This document shows, piece by piece, positions 16,798 through 24,777 of a DNA stretch of 47,981 nucleotides. The notes under the pieces were generated by a model. That model did not search any database, was not told the DNA's origin, and was given only the letters and a program-made list of their open reading frames with translations. The stretch covers positions 24,001 to 71,981 of the forward strand of contig BEHD01000012.1 in assembly GCA_002898355.1 (NCBI GenBank), written 5' to 3'. This DNA comes from an archaeon HR01 (GTDB lineage: Archaea > Thermoproteota > Nitrososphaeria_A > Caldarchaeales > Caldarchaeaceae). The position numbers and the translations under genes were made by a program. Every line of letters starts with the position of its first letter. Within the stretch, counting starts at the first letter, position 1.

Positions 16798-17135
16798 AGT
16801 GGCTGGAGGAATTGGAGAGGGAGTATGGAGCCCTATTCGAGGAGGCCTACCAGGCCGTCGCCGATGGGAAGGTGAAGAAATACATCTTCACGCCAAGCGG
16901 AAGGGTTAGATGGGTGGTTGTGGGAAGGCATCGGGACTACCTCATACTGCCTAGGGCTGGCCACTGCACCTGCGAAGACTTTTTCTTCCGGGTTCTAAGC
17001 CGTGAGAAACCAGTCTGCTACCACCTCCTAGCCCAGAAGATAGCCGAGAAGACCGGAAGATACGAGACCATAGAGGAGGAGGACGGCTGGTATAGGAGGC
17101 TGATGAGGGAGTGGCTCCCGAAACCAACAGCCTAA
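16791..17135 (+). CDS. SWIM zinc-finger protein
   Basis: A 114-residue protein with a single SWIM motif, C-x-C-x(n)-C-x-H: HCTCEDFFFRVLSREKPVCYH at about residues 57-77. The N-terminal half has a helix followed by a beta hairpin with a YIFTPSGRVRWVVVG pattern, typical of small archaeal SWIM proteins. The family binds DNA or proteins; several members assist recombinases. The GTG start at 16791 overlaps the stop of the phosphoesterase gene by seven nt, so it shares the top6A operon. The end overlaps the predicted promoter of the following tRNA-Ser. Confidence 0.8.
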   Translation: MVEWLEELEREYGALFEEAYQAVADGKVKKYIFTPSGRVRWVVVGRHRDYLILPRAGHCTCEDFFFRVLSREKPVCYHLLAQKIAEKTGRYETIEEEDGWYRRLMREWLPKPTA

Positions 17136-17167
17136 ATAAAGACGCCGACAGACCGATAGAAAGGGAA

Positions 17168-17276
17168 GCCGGGGTCCCACAGCCAGGTAGTGGGCCGGCC
17201 TCGAGATCAAAGAAGCTGGTCAAGAAAGCCGGTGGCCCTCACCCGGGCCGCGTGGGTTCAAATCCCACCCCCGGCG
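17168..17276 (+). tRNA. tRNA-Ser(CGA) with intron
   Basis: A complete class II tRNA folds by hand. The acceptor is GCCGGGG (17168-17174) with CCCCGGC (17269-17275) and discriminator G. The D-arm is CCAC/GTGG with loop AGCCAGGTA. The anticodon stem is CCGGC (17195-17199)/GCCGG (17228-17232), the variable arm GGCCC/GGGCC, and the T-arm GTGGG-TTCAAAT-CCCAC. The 28-nt anticodon loop is too long. Removing 21 nt (17206-17226) after position 37 leaves loop CTCGAGA with anticodon CGA, so an intron sits at the canonical 37/38 site. The GATC/GGTC pairing across the intron gives only a relaxed bulge-helix-bulge. CCA is not encoded. The TATA-like TAAATAA at 17133-17139 lies 29-35 nt upstream. Confidence 0.88.
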
Positions 17277-17702
17277 GAGTACAGCCACCCCAAGTATGAG
17301 GAGGCCGGAAAGGATTGAGAACCCGCTGAAGACTCGAGAACTCACCAGACGACTACAATGCCAATAATTTCCCCCGCTAGCGAAACTACGTACACGAACT
17401 TGTCTCTGAGCTATCTTACAGCGCTATAGATGCATCTCAACATGTGGTACAAGCTGGAATCGCATTATATATCAACTCATCCAAAGAGTTTATTGGGCTT
17501 CAGCTCGTCATCGGATGAATCGTACATCAAGGTAGGCTTTTACAAACTCTCGACTCATTGTCACAGATGCTGTAAGTAATACATTGTATTATCTCAAAGC
17601 CTTGACTTTGAGATAAAGGCTTAAGCCGGCAGTGAAAGCTTACAATAAAAGTTGTAACTGTCTTTGAAATCTTATATCGGAGGATTGTACAGTAAATTTA
17701 AC
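17277..17702. other. AT-richer intergenic stretch after tRNA-Ser
   Basis: About 425 bp without a credible gene and clearly less GC-rich than the flanks. It contains an 11-bp perfect inverted repeat (17589-17616) and, at its right end, the promoter of the ACT-V4R gene. Lying just behind a tRNA gene, it is a plausible integration scar, but I see no tRNA 3'-end duplication or integrase gene. Confidence 0.5.
17589..17616. repeat. Perfect 11-bp inverted repeat (hairpin)
   Basis: TTATCTCAAAG (17589-17599) and CTTTGAGATAA (17606-17616) are exact reverse complements separated by six nt (CCTTGA). The hairpin lies about 60 nt upstream of the TATA box of the ACT-V4R gene. It could be an operator for a dimeric regulator or a transcript-end hairpin. 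Confidence 0.7.
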
Positions 17703-17703
17703 A
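17672..17703 (+). promoter_or_regulatory. Promoter of the poly-G/ACT-V4R gene
   Basis: TTATAT at 17672-17677 lies 26-31 nt upstream of ATG 17703, the leaderless spacing seen elsewhere here. It implies that translation starts at 17703, ahead of both G-runs, and not at the GTG at 17747 between them. Confidence 0.55.
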
Positions 17704-17708
17704 TGCCC

Positions 17709-17766
17709 GGGGGGGGGGGGGGGGGGTCGGAGAGGGAGGAGGGGAGGTGAGGAGGGGGGGGGGGGG
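17709..17766 (+). repeat. Two long homopolymeric G-runs in a purine-only tract
   Basis: A run of 18 G (17709-17726) and a run of 13 G (17754-17766) flank a purine-rich linker of GAGG-type sequence. Nothing similar occurs in the rest of the window. The tract lies between a promoter-proximal ATG (17703) and the start of the conserved ACT domain, so run length sets the reading frame. It could also form G-quadruplexes. Run lengths from sequencing may be inaccurate. Confidence 0.85.
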
Positions 17767-18598
17767 AGAGTCAATTGGACATGCAGCCTTCTGTCCTGGT
17801 AGGGACATTACAATATTTAATTTGAGGATATCAAACAAACCAGGCTCGCTGTACCAAGTTCTTAACGTGTTCAAGAACCGTAGCCTTAACATCGTGCACC
17901 TCTCCAGTCTAAGGTGCCAATGTCTGCCGGAGGATTTTACGGATGTCGCGGTGTTTACCGACTTCACTGGTTTATCGATTACCGTTGAAGAGCTTCTTGA
18001 AGAGCTTAGATGTTTGGACGTTGTTGTGGAGGTTGTGGCGCTAAGACCAGAGTTGCCCGGCCTTGCGGTGAATATGGCGGCCTTCCCGTTGGAGCTGCTT
18101 GGGTACAGGGCTATAGTTTTGAGGAAGCCTGTATACATGGGGTTATTTTATGGCATGAGGAAGAGATTGGGGAGTGCTGGTGATGCACTTATCTATCATG
18201 TAGGGCTGGAGGCTGGAAGGGGGTTGGGAGCGGATATTATCAGGATGGGTTATGCGGACCGGCTACCCATAGCGCTGAAGCTAATAGAGATTATACACGG
18301 CAGGGCCGTGCTCGAATTCGTGGAATACAAACCACGAGAGGGCCGTTATGTTGTTAGGGCCTACCACTTGTTTGAATGCGAGGATGTTGAAAGCCCGAGC
18401 CAGCCCAACAGCTCATTCTACAGGGGTTTTCTAGCAGGCATAATGGAATCCGTCATGGGTATCGAGATGAGCGTTACCGAGACTAAATGCATAGCTGTGG
18501 GTGATGAATACTGTGAGTTCCGACTGGAACCTAGGTCCAGTGGAAACCCAATGGTGGAGAGACAAATAAAGGTTAGCAAGAGAGACAATAAAGGTTAG
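17747..18598 (+). CDS. ACT-V4R two-domain sensor protein
   Basis: From GTG 17747 the product has 283 residues. After a Gly-rich start come an ACT-like ligand-binding domain (about 18-95; DITIFNLRISNKPGSLYQVL) and a V4R (4-vinyl reductase-like) domain (about 125-265), recognised by GLEAGRGLGADIIRMGY, FLAGIMESVMG and the C-terminal GDEYCEFRLEP with its conserved Cys. V4R domains bind small hydrocarbons or tetrapyrrole-like ligands and ACT domains bind amino acids, so this is probably a cytoplasmic sensor; no DNA-binding domain is present. The start is uncertain: promoter position points to ATG 17703, which is out of frame unless the G-runs gain one base or lose two. Short tandem repeats alter the C-terminus. 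Confidence 0.7.
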   Translation: MRRGGGGESIGHAAFCPGRDITIFNLRISNKPGSLYQVLNVFKNRSLNIVHLSSLRCQCLPEDFTDVAVFTDFTGLSITVEELLEELRCLDVVVEVVALRPELPGLAVNMAAFPLELLGYRAIVLRKPVYMGLFYGMRKRLGSAGDALIYHVGLEAGRGLGADIIRMGYADRLPIALKLIEIIHGRAVLEFVEYKPREGRYVVRAYHLFECEDVESPSQPNSSFYRGFLAGIMESVMGIEMSVTETKCIAVGDEYCEFRLEPRSSGNPMVERQIKVSKRDNKG

Positions 18599-18601
18599 CA
18601 A
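18557..18601 (+). repeat. Tandem 23/22-nt direct duplication at the ACT-V4R stop
   Basis: Two head-to-tail copies of a GAGAGACAAATAAAGG-TTAGCAA unit occupy 18557-18579 and 18580-18601; the second lacks one A. The duplication shifts the frame and creates the present stop at 18596-18598. Confidence 0.8.
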
Positions 18602-18653
18602 TTAGCAGTCAAGACATCTACCTACCAGATGGGAAGTTTATCCTGCTCTACCG

Positions 18654-20216
18654 ATGCACGAAAAGCTTAATAACAATTTCACGAGAATTAAAGCGATTTC
18701 TTTGAAGGGAAAGCTTCTCCCAGTTGCCGCTCTTGCGGCGATCTTCCTCTCAGCATCCCTACCATACGCATTCTCCCAGGAGGAGGTGGCGATATACAAC
18801 CTCATCTCTAGGGCTAACGACCCAACCACCCAGTGGGCCATAGGCACGGTAGTGCCACCCTACGAATTCACAGAAATCGACTTTGGGACCGACTATGGAG
18901 GTGACGGTGTGGCCAGATACCTTACAAGCGCCACTCTAAATGACGGCAACACCTACGGATGGGTTCTCGAGACAAGGCCCAAGGCGGTAGCCGACGGCTT
19001 CATACAGGGAAGATATCTAACACCTGTCTACGTCCCCGAAAGCGGAGCCAAGCTTAGGGTCGCCGTAGGGTTCCTGCAGGGAGCCACCAACGGCGACGTC
19101 GAGATTCAGATAAACCTGATCGTCCCCGGCTCCAGCCCACCCCAGATTATACCCCTGCTCGATGAAGAGATAAGATACGCCGACGGAGTGAGGCAGTTCA
19201 CCGTTGATTTTCCCGCCTCAACACGGGGGAACTACTATGAAATAGCGTTGATTGTTTTGTCGGGAGACACGCCCATCGATGACGATGTTGCTTGGGCAAT
19301 GATATGGGTGACAGCCAGGGTGGGTGCGGTCTCCACCACAACCACTACTGCGACAGCGACAGTCACATCGGGTGTTGTCTCCACCACAACCACCACAGCT
19401 ACAGTCACATCAGTAAATACGGTAACAGTGACATCTGCGGCTACTGTCACTTTCACATCGGCCACCACCATATCACGCACAGAAACCACCGAGACCACGG
19501 TTGTAACCACCGTGACCCAGGAGAGGACTGTTAGCAGAACATCTGTGAGGGAGGAGACTGAAACAGTCACCCAGACCACCACAGTCACAACCGCCACCCC
19601 GACAACCGTGACACAGACCGTGCAGGCTGGCCTCGGCCTACGATGCTTGATCGCCACCGCTGCTTTCGGCTCCGAGCTGGCGGCCCCGGTTCAAACACTC
19701 AGGGAGTACCGAGACGGCTTCGTCCTCCAGACCTTCGCGGGAAAGACCTTCATGGACGTCTTCAACGCATTCTACTACTCTTGGAGCCCGGCTGTAGCTG
19801 AGGCCGAATACTCCAACCCCGTCCTCCGCGAGGCTGTAAAATACTCCATATATCCCCTGATAGGCATCCTGCAAATCTCAAAAATCTTGACTGAGCCCCT
19901 GAAACCCCTCAACGCAGAGCTTGCGGTGGTTACGGCCGGCCTAGTCGTCTCAACACTGCTGGGAATAACCTACCTCGCACCCCTAGCCCTCCTCTTCAGG
20001 AAGACACTGCTAGCCCGTGTGAGAACCCCCATCAGATTCCGGACCTACGCCCTGGCCACCATCTCAATCCCACCCATACTAGCCCTAGCCCTCCTAACGG
20101 GCAGCCAGCCGGCAGTTGCAGTAGCCAGCTCAGCCCTAGTCCTAGCATCTCTAGGGCTGGGATGCGCCCTACCCTTCGCAGCCGCAAACACATACAGAAG
20201 AGCCCGCACCAACTAG
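18654..20216 (+). CDS. Secreted CFI-box surface protein with Thr-rich stalk
   Basis: 520 residues. A signal peptide (about 20-42, LLPVAALAAIFLSASLPYAFS) leads to a beta-rich extracellular domain (about 45-222). A Thr/Val-rich, probably glycosylated stalk follows (about 226-323). Then comes a CFI-box-type C-terminal sorting region starting at C331 (CLIATAAFGSELAAPVQ, with LREYRDGFVLQTFAG and YYSWSPAVAEAE), and three or more membrane helices (about 390-510). The CFI box is a known protein-sorting module in thaumarchaeal and other prokaryotic surface proteins. The first domain is unrecognised. It is likely anchored outside the membrane as an S-layer-associated protein. Confidence 0.75.
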   Translation: MHEKLNNNFTRIKAISLKGKLLPVAALAAIFLSASLPYAFSQEEVAIYNLISRANDPTTQWAIGTVVPPYEFTEIDFGTDYGGDGVARYLTSATLNDGNTYGWVLETRPKAVADGFIQGRYLTPVYVPESGAKLRVAVGFLQGATNGDVEIQINLIVPGSSPPQIIPLLDEEIRYADGVRQFTVDFPASTRGNYYEIALIVLSGDTPIDDDVAWAMIWVTARVGAVSTTTTTATATVTSGVVSTTTTTATVTSVNTVTVTSAATVTFTSATTISRTETTETTVVTTVTQERTVSRTSVREETETVTQTTTVTTATPTTVTQTVQAGLGLRCLIATAAFGSELAAPVQTLREYRDGFVLQTFAGKTFMDVFNAFYYSWSPAVAEAEYSNPVLREAVKYSIYPLIGILQISKILTEPLKPLNAELAVVTAGLVVSTLLGITYLAPLALLFRKTLLARVRTPIRFRTYALATISIPPILALALLTGSQPAVAVASSALVLASLGLGCALPFAAANTYRRARTN

Positions 20217-20360
20217 CCGGCAGACTCTGGAGAGGCTATCCTACTTAAAAAGGCTGGGACAGGTCTCAGAGATTTAAACAGCGCAACAGATAATAAACAT
20301 ATCCCCACTTTCACACCGACCTCTTTTTGGTAAAGCGGCTGGACTCCACAAAGGCAAGAC

Positions 20361-20366
20361 ATAAAA
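20361..20366 (+). promoter_or_regulatory. TATA box of the DUF255 gene
   Basis: ATAAAA at 20361-20366 is 26-31 nt upstream of ATG 20392, consistent with a leaderless transcript. The 175-nt spacer upstream shows no gene. Confidence 0.5.
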
Positions 20367-20391
20367 CAGGCCACCAGCCCAAACAACCAGG

Positions 20392-22434
20392 ATGTCACCC
20401 AACCGTCTAGCCCAGGAGAAAAGCCTCTACCTCCGGCAACACGCCGAAAACCCCGTAGACTGGTATCCATGGGGGGAGGAGGCCATCCAGAAAGCCAGAG
20501 AGGAGAAGAAACCCATACTCCTCAGCATAGGATACTCATCCTGCCACTGGTGCCACGTCATGGAGAAGGAATCCTTCAACGACCCGAGAATCGCCAAACT
20601 CATCAACGAAAACTTCGTACCCATCAAGGTAGACAGGGAGGAGAGGCCCGACATCGACGAGGTCTACATGCGGGCTGTCCAGCTTATGACGGGGACCGGC
20701 GGATGGCCGCTGACAGTCTTCCTCACCCCAGACCTAAAACCCTTCTTCGGAGGAACCTACTTCCCACCCAGAAGGAGGGCCGGCATACCAAGCTTCGAGG
20801 AGATACTCCGGAACATAGCAGAGACGTGGAGGAGGAATAGGGAGGGCATCCTCCGCTCAGCCGAGGAGCATGGGAAAATCGTCAAGACACTTTACCTGCA
20901 GAGGCCCGCCGAGACGGAGCTAACACCCACACCCATCAACGTAGCCTACGAGATACTCGTCTCCTTCTACGACGAGGTCTACGGCGGCTTCGGAGGAGCG
21001 CCCAAATTCCCCATGCCCACATACCTGAGCTTCCTCCACATGTATGCGTTTAGGGAGGGTGAGAGGGCAGCCCTCAAAATGTCCCTGGAAACCCTTGAGA
21101 AGATGGCCCGTGGAGGCATATTCGACCAGCTGGCGGGAGGCTTCCACAGATATTCGACGGACAGGTCATGGCTCATACCCCACTTCGAGAAGATGCTATA
21201 CGACAACGCACTCCTGGCCACAGCATATCTTGAAGCCTACCAGCTCTCCCGGAAACCCCTCATGCTGGAGACGGCTGTGAAGACCCTCGACTGGATGCTG
21301 GGGGAGATGCAGTCACCGGAGGGGGGCTTCTACTCTTCGGTGGACGCCGACACATCGGAGGGGGAGGGCGTCTTCTACACGTGGACCAGGGATGAGGTGG
21401 TCAGCCTCCTAGGGGATGAGCTGGGTGAGGCGGTTTGCTGGCTCTACGCCATCACATCCGTGGGAAACTTTGAGAGGGGGAGGACGGTCCTCACGAGGCC
21501 GAGGGACCCCGAGGATGTGGCGGCCAGGTACGGCATAGCCCTTGAGAGGCTGGAGGAGGCCAGGGAGAGGCTTCTCAACGCCAGAATGGAGAGGCCGAAC
21601 CCATCCATCGACGAGAAGGTTATCGCCTCATGGAACGGCCTGGCGATATCGGCCATGTGTAAGGGATACCAGGTAACAGGCAGGAGGAAGTATCTGGAGG
21701 CAGCTGAGAAGGCTGCAGCCCTTATCCTGGGTAGGATGTGGAGTGGTGGGAGGCTCCGCAGGGTTTGCTACGGCGGCCAGCCCATGTATGAGGGGGCCCT
21801 GGAGGACTACGCCTTCCTAGTTCAGGGCCTTCTAGACCTCTTCGAGACCGTCTTCCAGCCATCCCTTCTAAGGTCGGCTGTGGAGCTCTCCGAGGCCATG
21901 ATAGAGCTTTTCTGGGATGGGGAGGATGGCGGGTTCTACTTCTCAGTGGAAGAGGTTGGTGGGATATCCAGGGTAAAGTACGGATATGACGGTGTGATGC
22001 CTTCGGGGAACTCTGTGGCAGCACTAAACCTGGTAAGGCTCTACGAGCTGACGGGTGAGGGCCGCTATCTGGAATATGTGGAGAAGACCCTTAAGGCCTT
22101 CAGCGGCGGCTTCATGGATAACCCCGCGGACTACACCACGTTGATGAAGGCTCTGGCCTTCTATCTGGGGCCGAGGACTGAGGTGGTCTTGGTGGATGGT
22201 GGCGGTGGGGTGGATGGGATGCTGAGGCTAATCTACGAAACCTACCACCCGCTGAGAACAGTCCTGGCCATAACGCCGGAGAACCGGGCCGGGATATCCA
22301 CGCTCTCCCCCCTGGCCATTGGGAAGGAGCCTGTAGATGGCAGGCCCACAGCCTACCTCTGCGAAAACTACACCTGCAGGTATCCTGTTACCACGGTGGA
22401 GGAGCTGGAGAAGCTCTTGGAGAGGAGAGTGTGA
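20392..22434 (+). CDS. DUF255 thioredoxin-domain protein (YyaL/SPATA20 family)
   Basis: 680 residues, the normal length. The N-terminal thioredoxin-like domain (about 1-160) begins [24 protein letters not shown] and carries the redox-type motif C-H-W-C in [14 protein letters not shown], followed by DREERPDID and [12 protein letters not shown]. The rest forms an (alpha/alpha)6-barrel resembling glycoside-processing enzymes, with [33 protein letters not shown], and [16 protein letters not shown]. The biochemical role of the family is unsettled. The downstream MFS gene begins three nt after its stop, so the two are probably one operon. Confidence 0.9.
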   Translation: MSPNRLAQEKSLYLRQHAENPVDWYPWGEEAIQKAREEKKPILLSIGYSSCHWCHVMEKESFNDPRIAKLINENFVPIKVDREERPDIDEVYMRAVQLMTGTGGWPLTVFLTPDLKPFFGGTYFPPRRRAGIPSFEEILRNIAETWRRNREGILRSAEEHGKIVKTLYLQRPAETELTPTPINVAYEILVSFYDEVYGGFGGAPKFPMPTYLSFLHMYAFREGERAALKMSLETLEKMARGGIFDQLAGGFHRYSTDRSWLIPHFEKMLYDNALLATAYLEAYQLSRKPLMLETAVKTLDWMLGEMQSPEGGFYSSVDADTSEGEGVFYTWTRDEVVSLLGDELGEAVCWLYAITSVGNFERGRTVLTRPRDPEDVAARYGIALERLEEARERLLNARMERPNPSIDEKVIASWNGLAISAMCKGYQVTGRRKYLEAAEKAAALILGRMWSGGRLRRVCYGGQPMYEGALEDYAFLVQGLLDLFETVFQPSLLRSAVELSEAMIELFWDGEDGGFYFSVEEVGGISRVKYGYDGVMPSGNSVAALNLVRLYELTGEGRYLEYVEKTLKAFSGGFMDNPADYTTLMKALAFYLGPRTEVVLVDGGGGVDGMLRLIYETYHPLRTVLAITPENRAGISTLSPLAIGKEPVDGRPTAYLCENYTCRYPVTTVEELEKLLERRV

Positions 22435-22437
22435 CTG

Positions 22438-23604
22438 TTGAGATGGCCAACCAGAAGATTGTCCGCCCTTCTCTTCACATGGGCCGCGTGGTTCTGGAGC
22501 CATGGGACGAGGGTTGGCCTATCAGCCATAACGCCCTACTTCCGTGAGAGGCTCCAGCTATCCATAGCCGAGGCCTCATCCATCCCGGCCCTCCTAAACC
22601 TCGGCTTCTACACATCCAACATAGCGTCGGGACATCTGGCTGTGAGGCTTGGATACAGCAGGGCTGTGGCCCTAGGAGCGTTGGGTGCGGCGTCCACGCT
22701 ATCTTTCACAGCGCTGACAGGGGAGAGGGCCGCCCTCTATGCGGCTCTCGTGGCGGCCGGGTTCTTCCTCTCCCTCCACCTACCCTCAGCCATACCCTGG
22801 CTTAGCAAGCTCTTCGGAGCAGGCCGGAGGGGCTTCATCATAGGTGTTCACGAGTCAGCCGCACCCGCAGGCCAGACCTTGGGGCCCATAGTCCTCACCC
22901 TCCTCATCTCCTCCGTCGGCCTGGTGGCAGCCATACCTGTCTGGGCCCTCCTCTCGGTGGCCGCCGGCTTCGCAGTCGTTCTCCTGGGATGGCGTGGCGG
23001 CGGAGGCTCCGACACCGTTCTAACACCCACCAAGTCGTTGGGAAGACACTCCATACTGAGCCTGACAGTCCTCACCACGGGGACGCTGGTGGGTAACCTA
23101 GGAGTTGTGGCTATAGTGCCGCTGTATCTGGTCGACTCTGTCGGCCTTGAGAAGTCTCTGGTGGCTACGATAGTGGGTTTTAGCAGGTCTCTGGGTGTTG
23201 TGGGTCAGCCGCTGGGAGGGGTTCTTCACGACAGGCTCGGCTTCCACAAGATAGTCTACTTCATCCTCCTATCCAACATAGTCTCATCTGCTTACATGGC
23301 CTACGGCCCCTACAACCCAGCCTACATCGCCGCCATGATAGTTCAGGCCACCTCAACGGCCATGTTCTTCCCAATCCTCTACAGCCACCTGGTCAAGACC
23401 ACGGGCGAGAGGACGAGCCTAGTCCTTGCGAGGATAATCTTCACCGCCGGCCTCATAGGGCCGGTATCCACCCCACTGGTCTCAGGATTTCTTGCGGAGA
23501 GCTACGGATATCAGATAGCCCTCACATATCCGCTGGCGATAATCCTTCTAGGTGTGCCGGCCTTGCTGGCGGAGGGCCGGGCAGATTTAAATCCCCCCGG
23601 CTAG
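22438..23604 (+). CDS. Major facilitator superfamily transporter
   Basis: 388 residues with about 12 hydrophobic helices in two halves, joined by a loop near residues 180-200. A GxLAxRLGxxR-like sequence (GHLAVRLGYSRAVALGAL) is the loop 2-3 motif, and PLGGVLHDRLGFHKIV is its counterpart in the second half. It is a plasma-membrane secondary transporter; the substrate cannot be inferred. It starts at TTG 22438, three nt after the DUF255 stop, with no better start nearby. The 3' end is immediately followed by the next gene's promoter. Confidence 0.83.
   Translation: MRWPTRRLSALLFTWAAWFWSHGTRVGLSAITPYFRERLQLSIAEASSIPALLNLGFYTSNIASGHLAVRLGYSRAVALGALGAASTLSFTALTGERAALYAALVAAGFFLSLHLPSAIPWLSKLFGAGRRGFIIGVHESAAPAGQTLGPIVLTLLISSVGLVAAIPVWALLSVAAGFAVVLLGWRGGGGSDTVLTPTKSLGRHSILSLTVLTTGTLVGNLGVVAIVPLYLVDSVGLEKSLVATIVGFSRSLGVVGQPLGGVLHDRLGFHKIVYFILLSNIVSSAYMAYGPYNPAYIAAMIVQATSTAMFFPILYSHLVKTTGERTSLVLARIIFTAGLIGPVSTPLVSGFLAESYGYQIALTYPLAIILLGVPALLAEGRADLNPPG
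23586..23592 (+). promoter_or_regulatory. TATA-like box before the E2 gene
   Basis: TTTAAAT lies inside the 3' end of the MFS gene, 19-25 nt before ATG 23611. The spacing is slightly short for a leaderless start, so the downstream TTG 23632 is an alternative. Confidence 0.4.
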
Positions 23605-23610
23605 TTGTGG

Positions 23611-24777
23611 ATGTGTGGGCGGTGTGGTGTCTTGGTTGTTGTAAGGCTTCCCGACATCGGTGAGGGTATAGCGGAGGGTGAGATATTGAGGTGGCTGGTG
23701 AAGGAGGGTGACGTCGTGGAGAAATACCAGCCCCTGGCCGAGATTATGACGGTGAAGGTTAACGTGGAGGTTCCATCACCTTACCGTGGTAGGGTGGTCC
23801 AGCTTCTCGCCAAGGAGGGTGACGTCCTCTCGGTGGGCAGCCCGCTTCTGGAGATTGAGACCGAGGAGGCTGTGGCTGTTGAGGCGCCGAGGCCTCCGCC
23901 GGCCCCGCACGCTTCGATGGCTGAAGCTCGGGAATCCAGGGCGAGGGTGATGGCTACACCTGCTGTGAAGAAGCTGGCTAGGGAGCTGGGTGTGGACTTG
24001 GAGAAGGTGGTTGGGTCAGGGCCTGGTGGCAGGATTCTTGAGGAGGATGTGAGGAGGGCGGCCGCAAAGCCTGTGGAGGCTGAGAAGGCTGTGAGGATAC
24101 CCATCAGGGGGTTGAGGAGGATGATATCTGAGAAGCTGGTGGCGGCCAAAAATAGGGCGGCCCTGGTCACGGTCTTTGAGACGGTTGACGCATCGGAGCT
24201 GGTGTCGCTGAGGGATGAGCTGAGGGGTAGGAGGAGTGATGTCAGGCTCACCTATCTTCCTCTCATCATGAAGGCTGTGGTGGCGGCTGTCAGGGAGTAT
24301 CCGCAGCTGAATGGCTGGATAGATGATGAGAGGGGTGAGATAGTCCTCTCCAAGGAGGTGAATATCGGTGTGGCGGTTGACACCCCCGAAGGCCTTATGG
24401 TCCCGATAGTGAAGAATGTGGAGTCGAAGGATATTTGGACGCTGGCCTCGGAGGTGGAGGAGCTCTCGGCCAGGGCTAGGTCTGGCAAGCTCTCCCTCGA
24501 CGATGTCAGGGGTGGAACCATCAGCATATCCAACTACGGCGCGTTAGGCTCCCTCTCCGGCACCCCTATAGTCAACTTCCCCGAGATAGCTATCGTGGGT
24601 GTGGGCCGTATCGAGAAGAGGCCTGTAGTTAGGAACGATGTTGTGGTGGTGGGGCAGGTGATGGATTTGGCTGTGACGATGGACCATAGGGCTGTGGACG
24701 GAGGGTTGATGGGGGGTTTTGTCCTAGCGTTGAAGAGGCATATCGAGAAGATTAGGGAGACCGTTGGGGAGGTTTGA
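23611..24777 (+). CDS. 2-oxoacid dehydrogenase E2 (dihydrolipoamide acyltransferase)
   Basis: About 388 residues with the full three-part E2 plan. A lipoyl domain (about 12-85; RLPDIGEGIAEGEI, with the lipoylated Lys probably in EIMTVKVNVEVPSP) leads to a peripheral-subunit-binding domain (about 112-150; ATPAVKKLARELGVDLEKVVGSGPGGRI). The catalytic domain ends in the acyltransferase motif DHRAVDG. It would transfer acyl groups to CoA in a pyruvate- or branched-chain-dehydrogenase-like complex. The E1 and E3 genes are absent here. ATG 23611 gives an unusual M-C-G-R-C-G N-terminus; starting at TTG 23632 would remove it. It overlaps DUF447 by four nt. Confidence 0.9.
   Translation: MCGRCGVLVVVRLPDIGEGIAEGEILRWLVKEGDVVEKYQPLAEIMTVKVNVEVPSPYRGRVVQLLAKEGDVLSVGSPLLEIETEEAVAVEAPRPPPAPHASMAEARESRARVMATPAVKKLARELGVDLEKVVGSGPGGRILEEDVRRAAAKPVEAEKAVRIPIRGLRRMISEKLVAAKNRAALVTVFETVDASELVSLRDELRGRRSDVRLTYLPLIMKAVVAAVREYPQLNGWIDDERGEIVLSKEVNIGVAVDTPEGLMVPIVKNVESKDIWTLASEVEELSARARSGKLSLDDVRGGTISISNYGALGSLSGTPIVNFPEIAIVGVGRIEKRPVVRNDVVVVGQVMDLAVTMDHRAVDGGLMGGFVLALKRHIEKIRETVGEV

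Noticed and set aside
19320-19620. Repetitive ACCACAACC-type DNA as a possible CRISPR or tandem-repeat array
   Set aside because: The repetition comes from Thr/Val codons of the stalk; there are no regular units or spacers.
19235-19657. Long antisense Val-rich reading frame opposite the surface protein
   Set aside because: It is the reverse reading of the ACC/ACN threonine codons of the stalk, giving GTN valine codons. No independent evidence.
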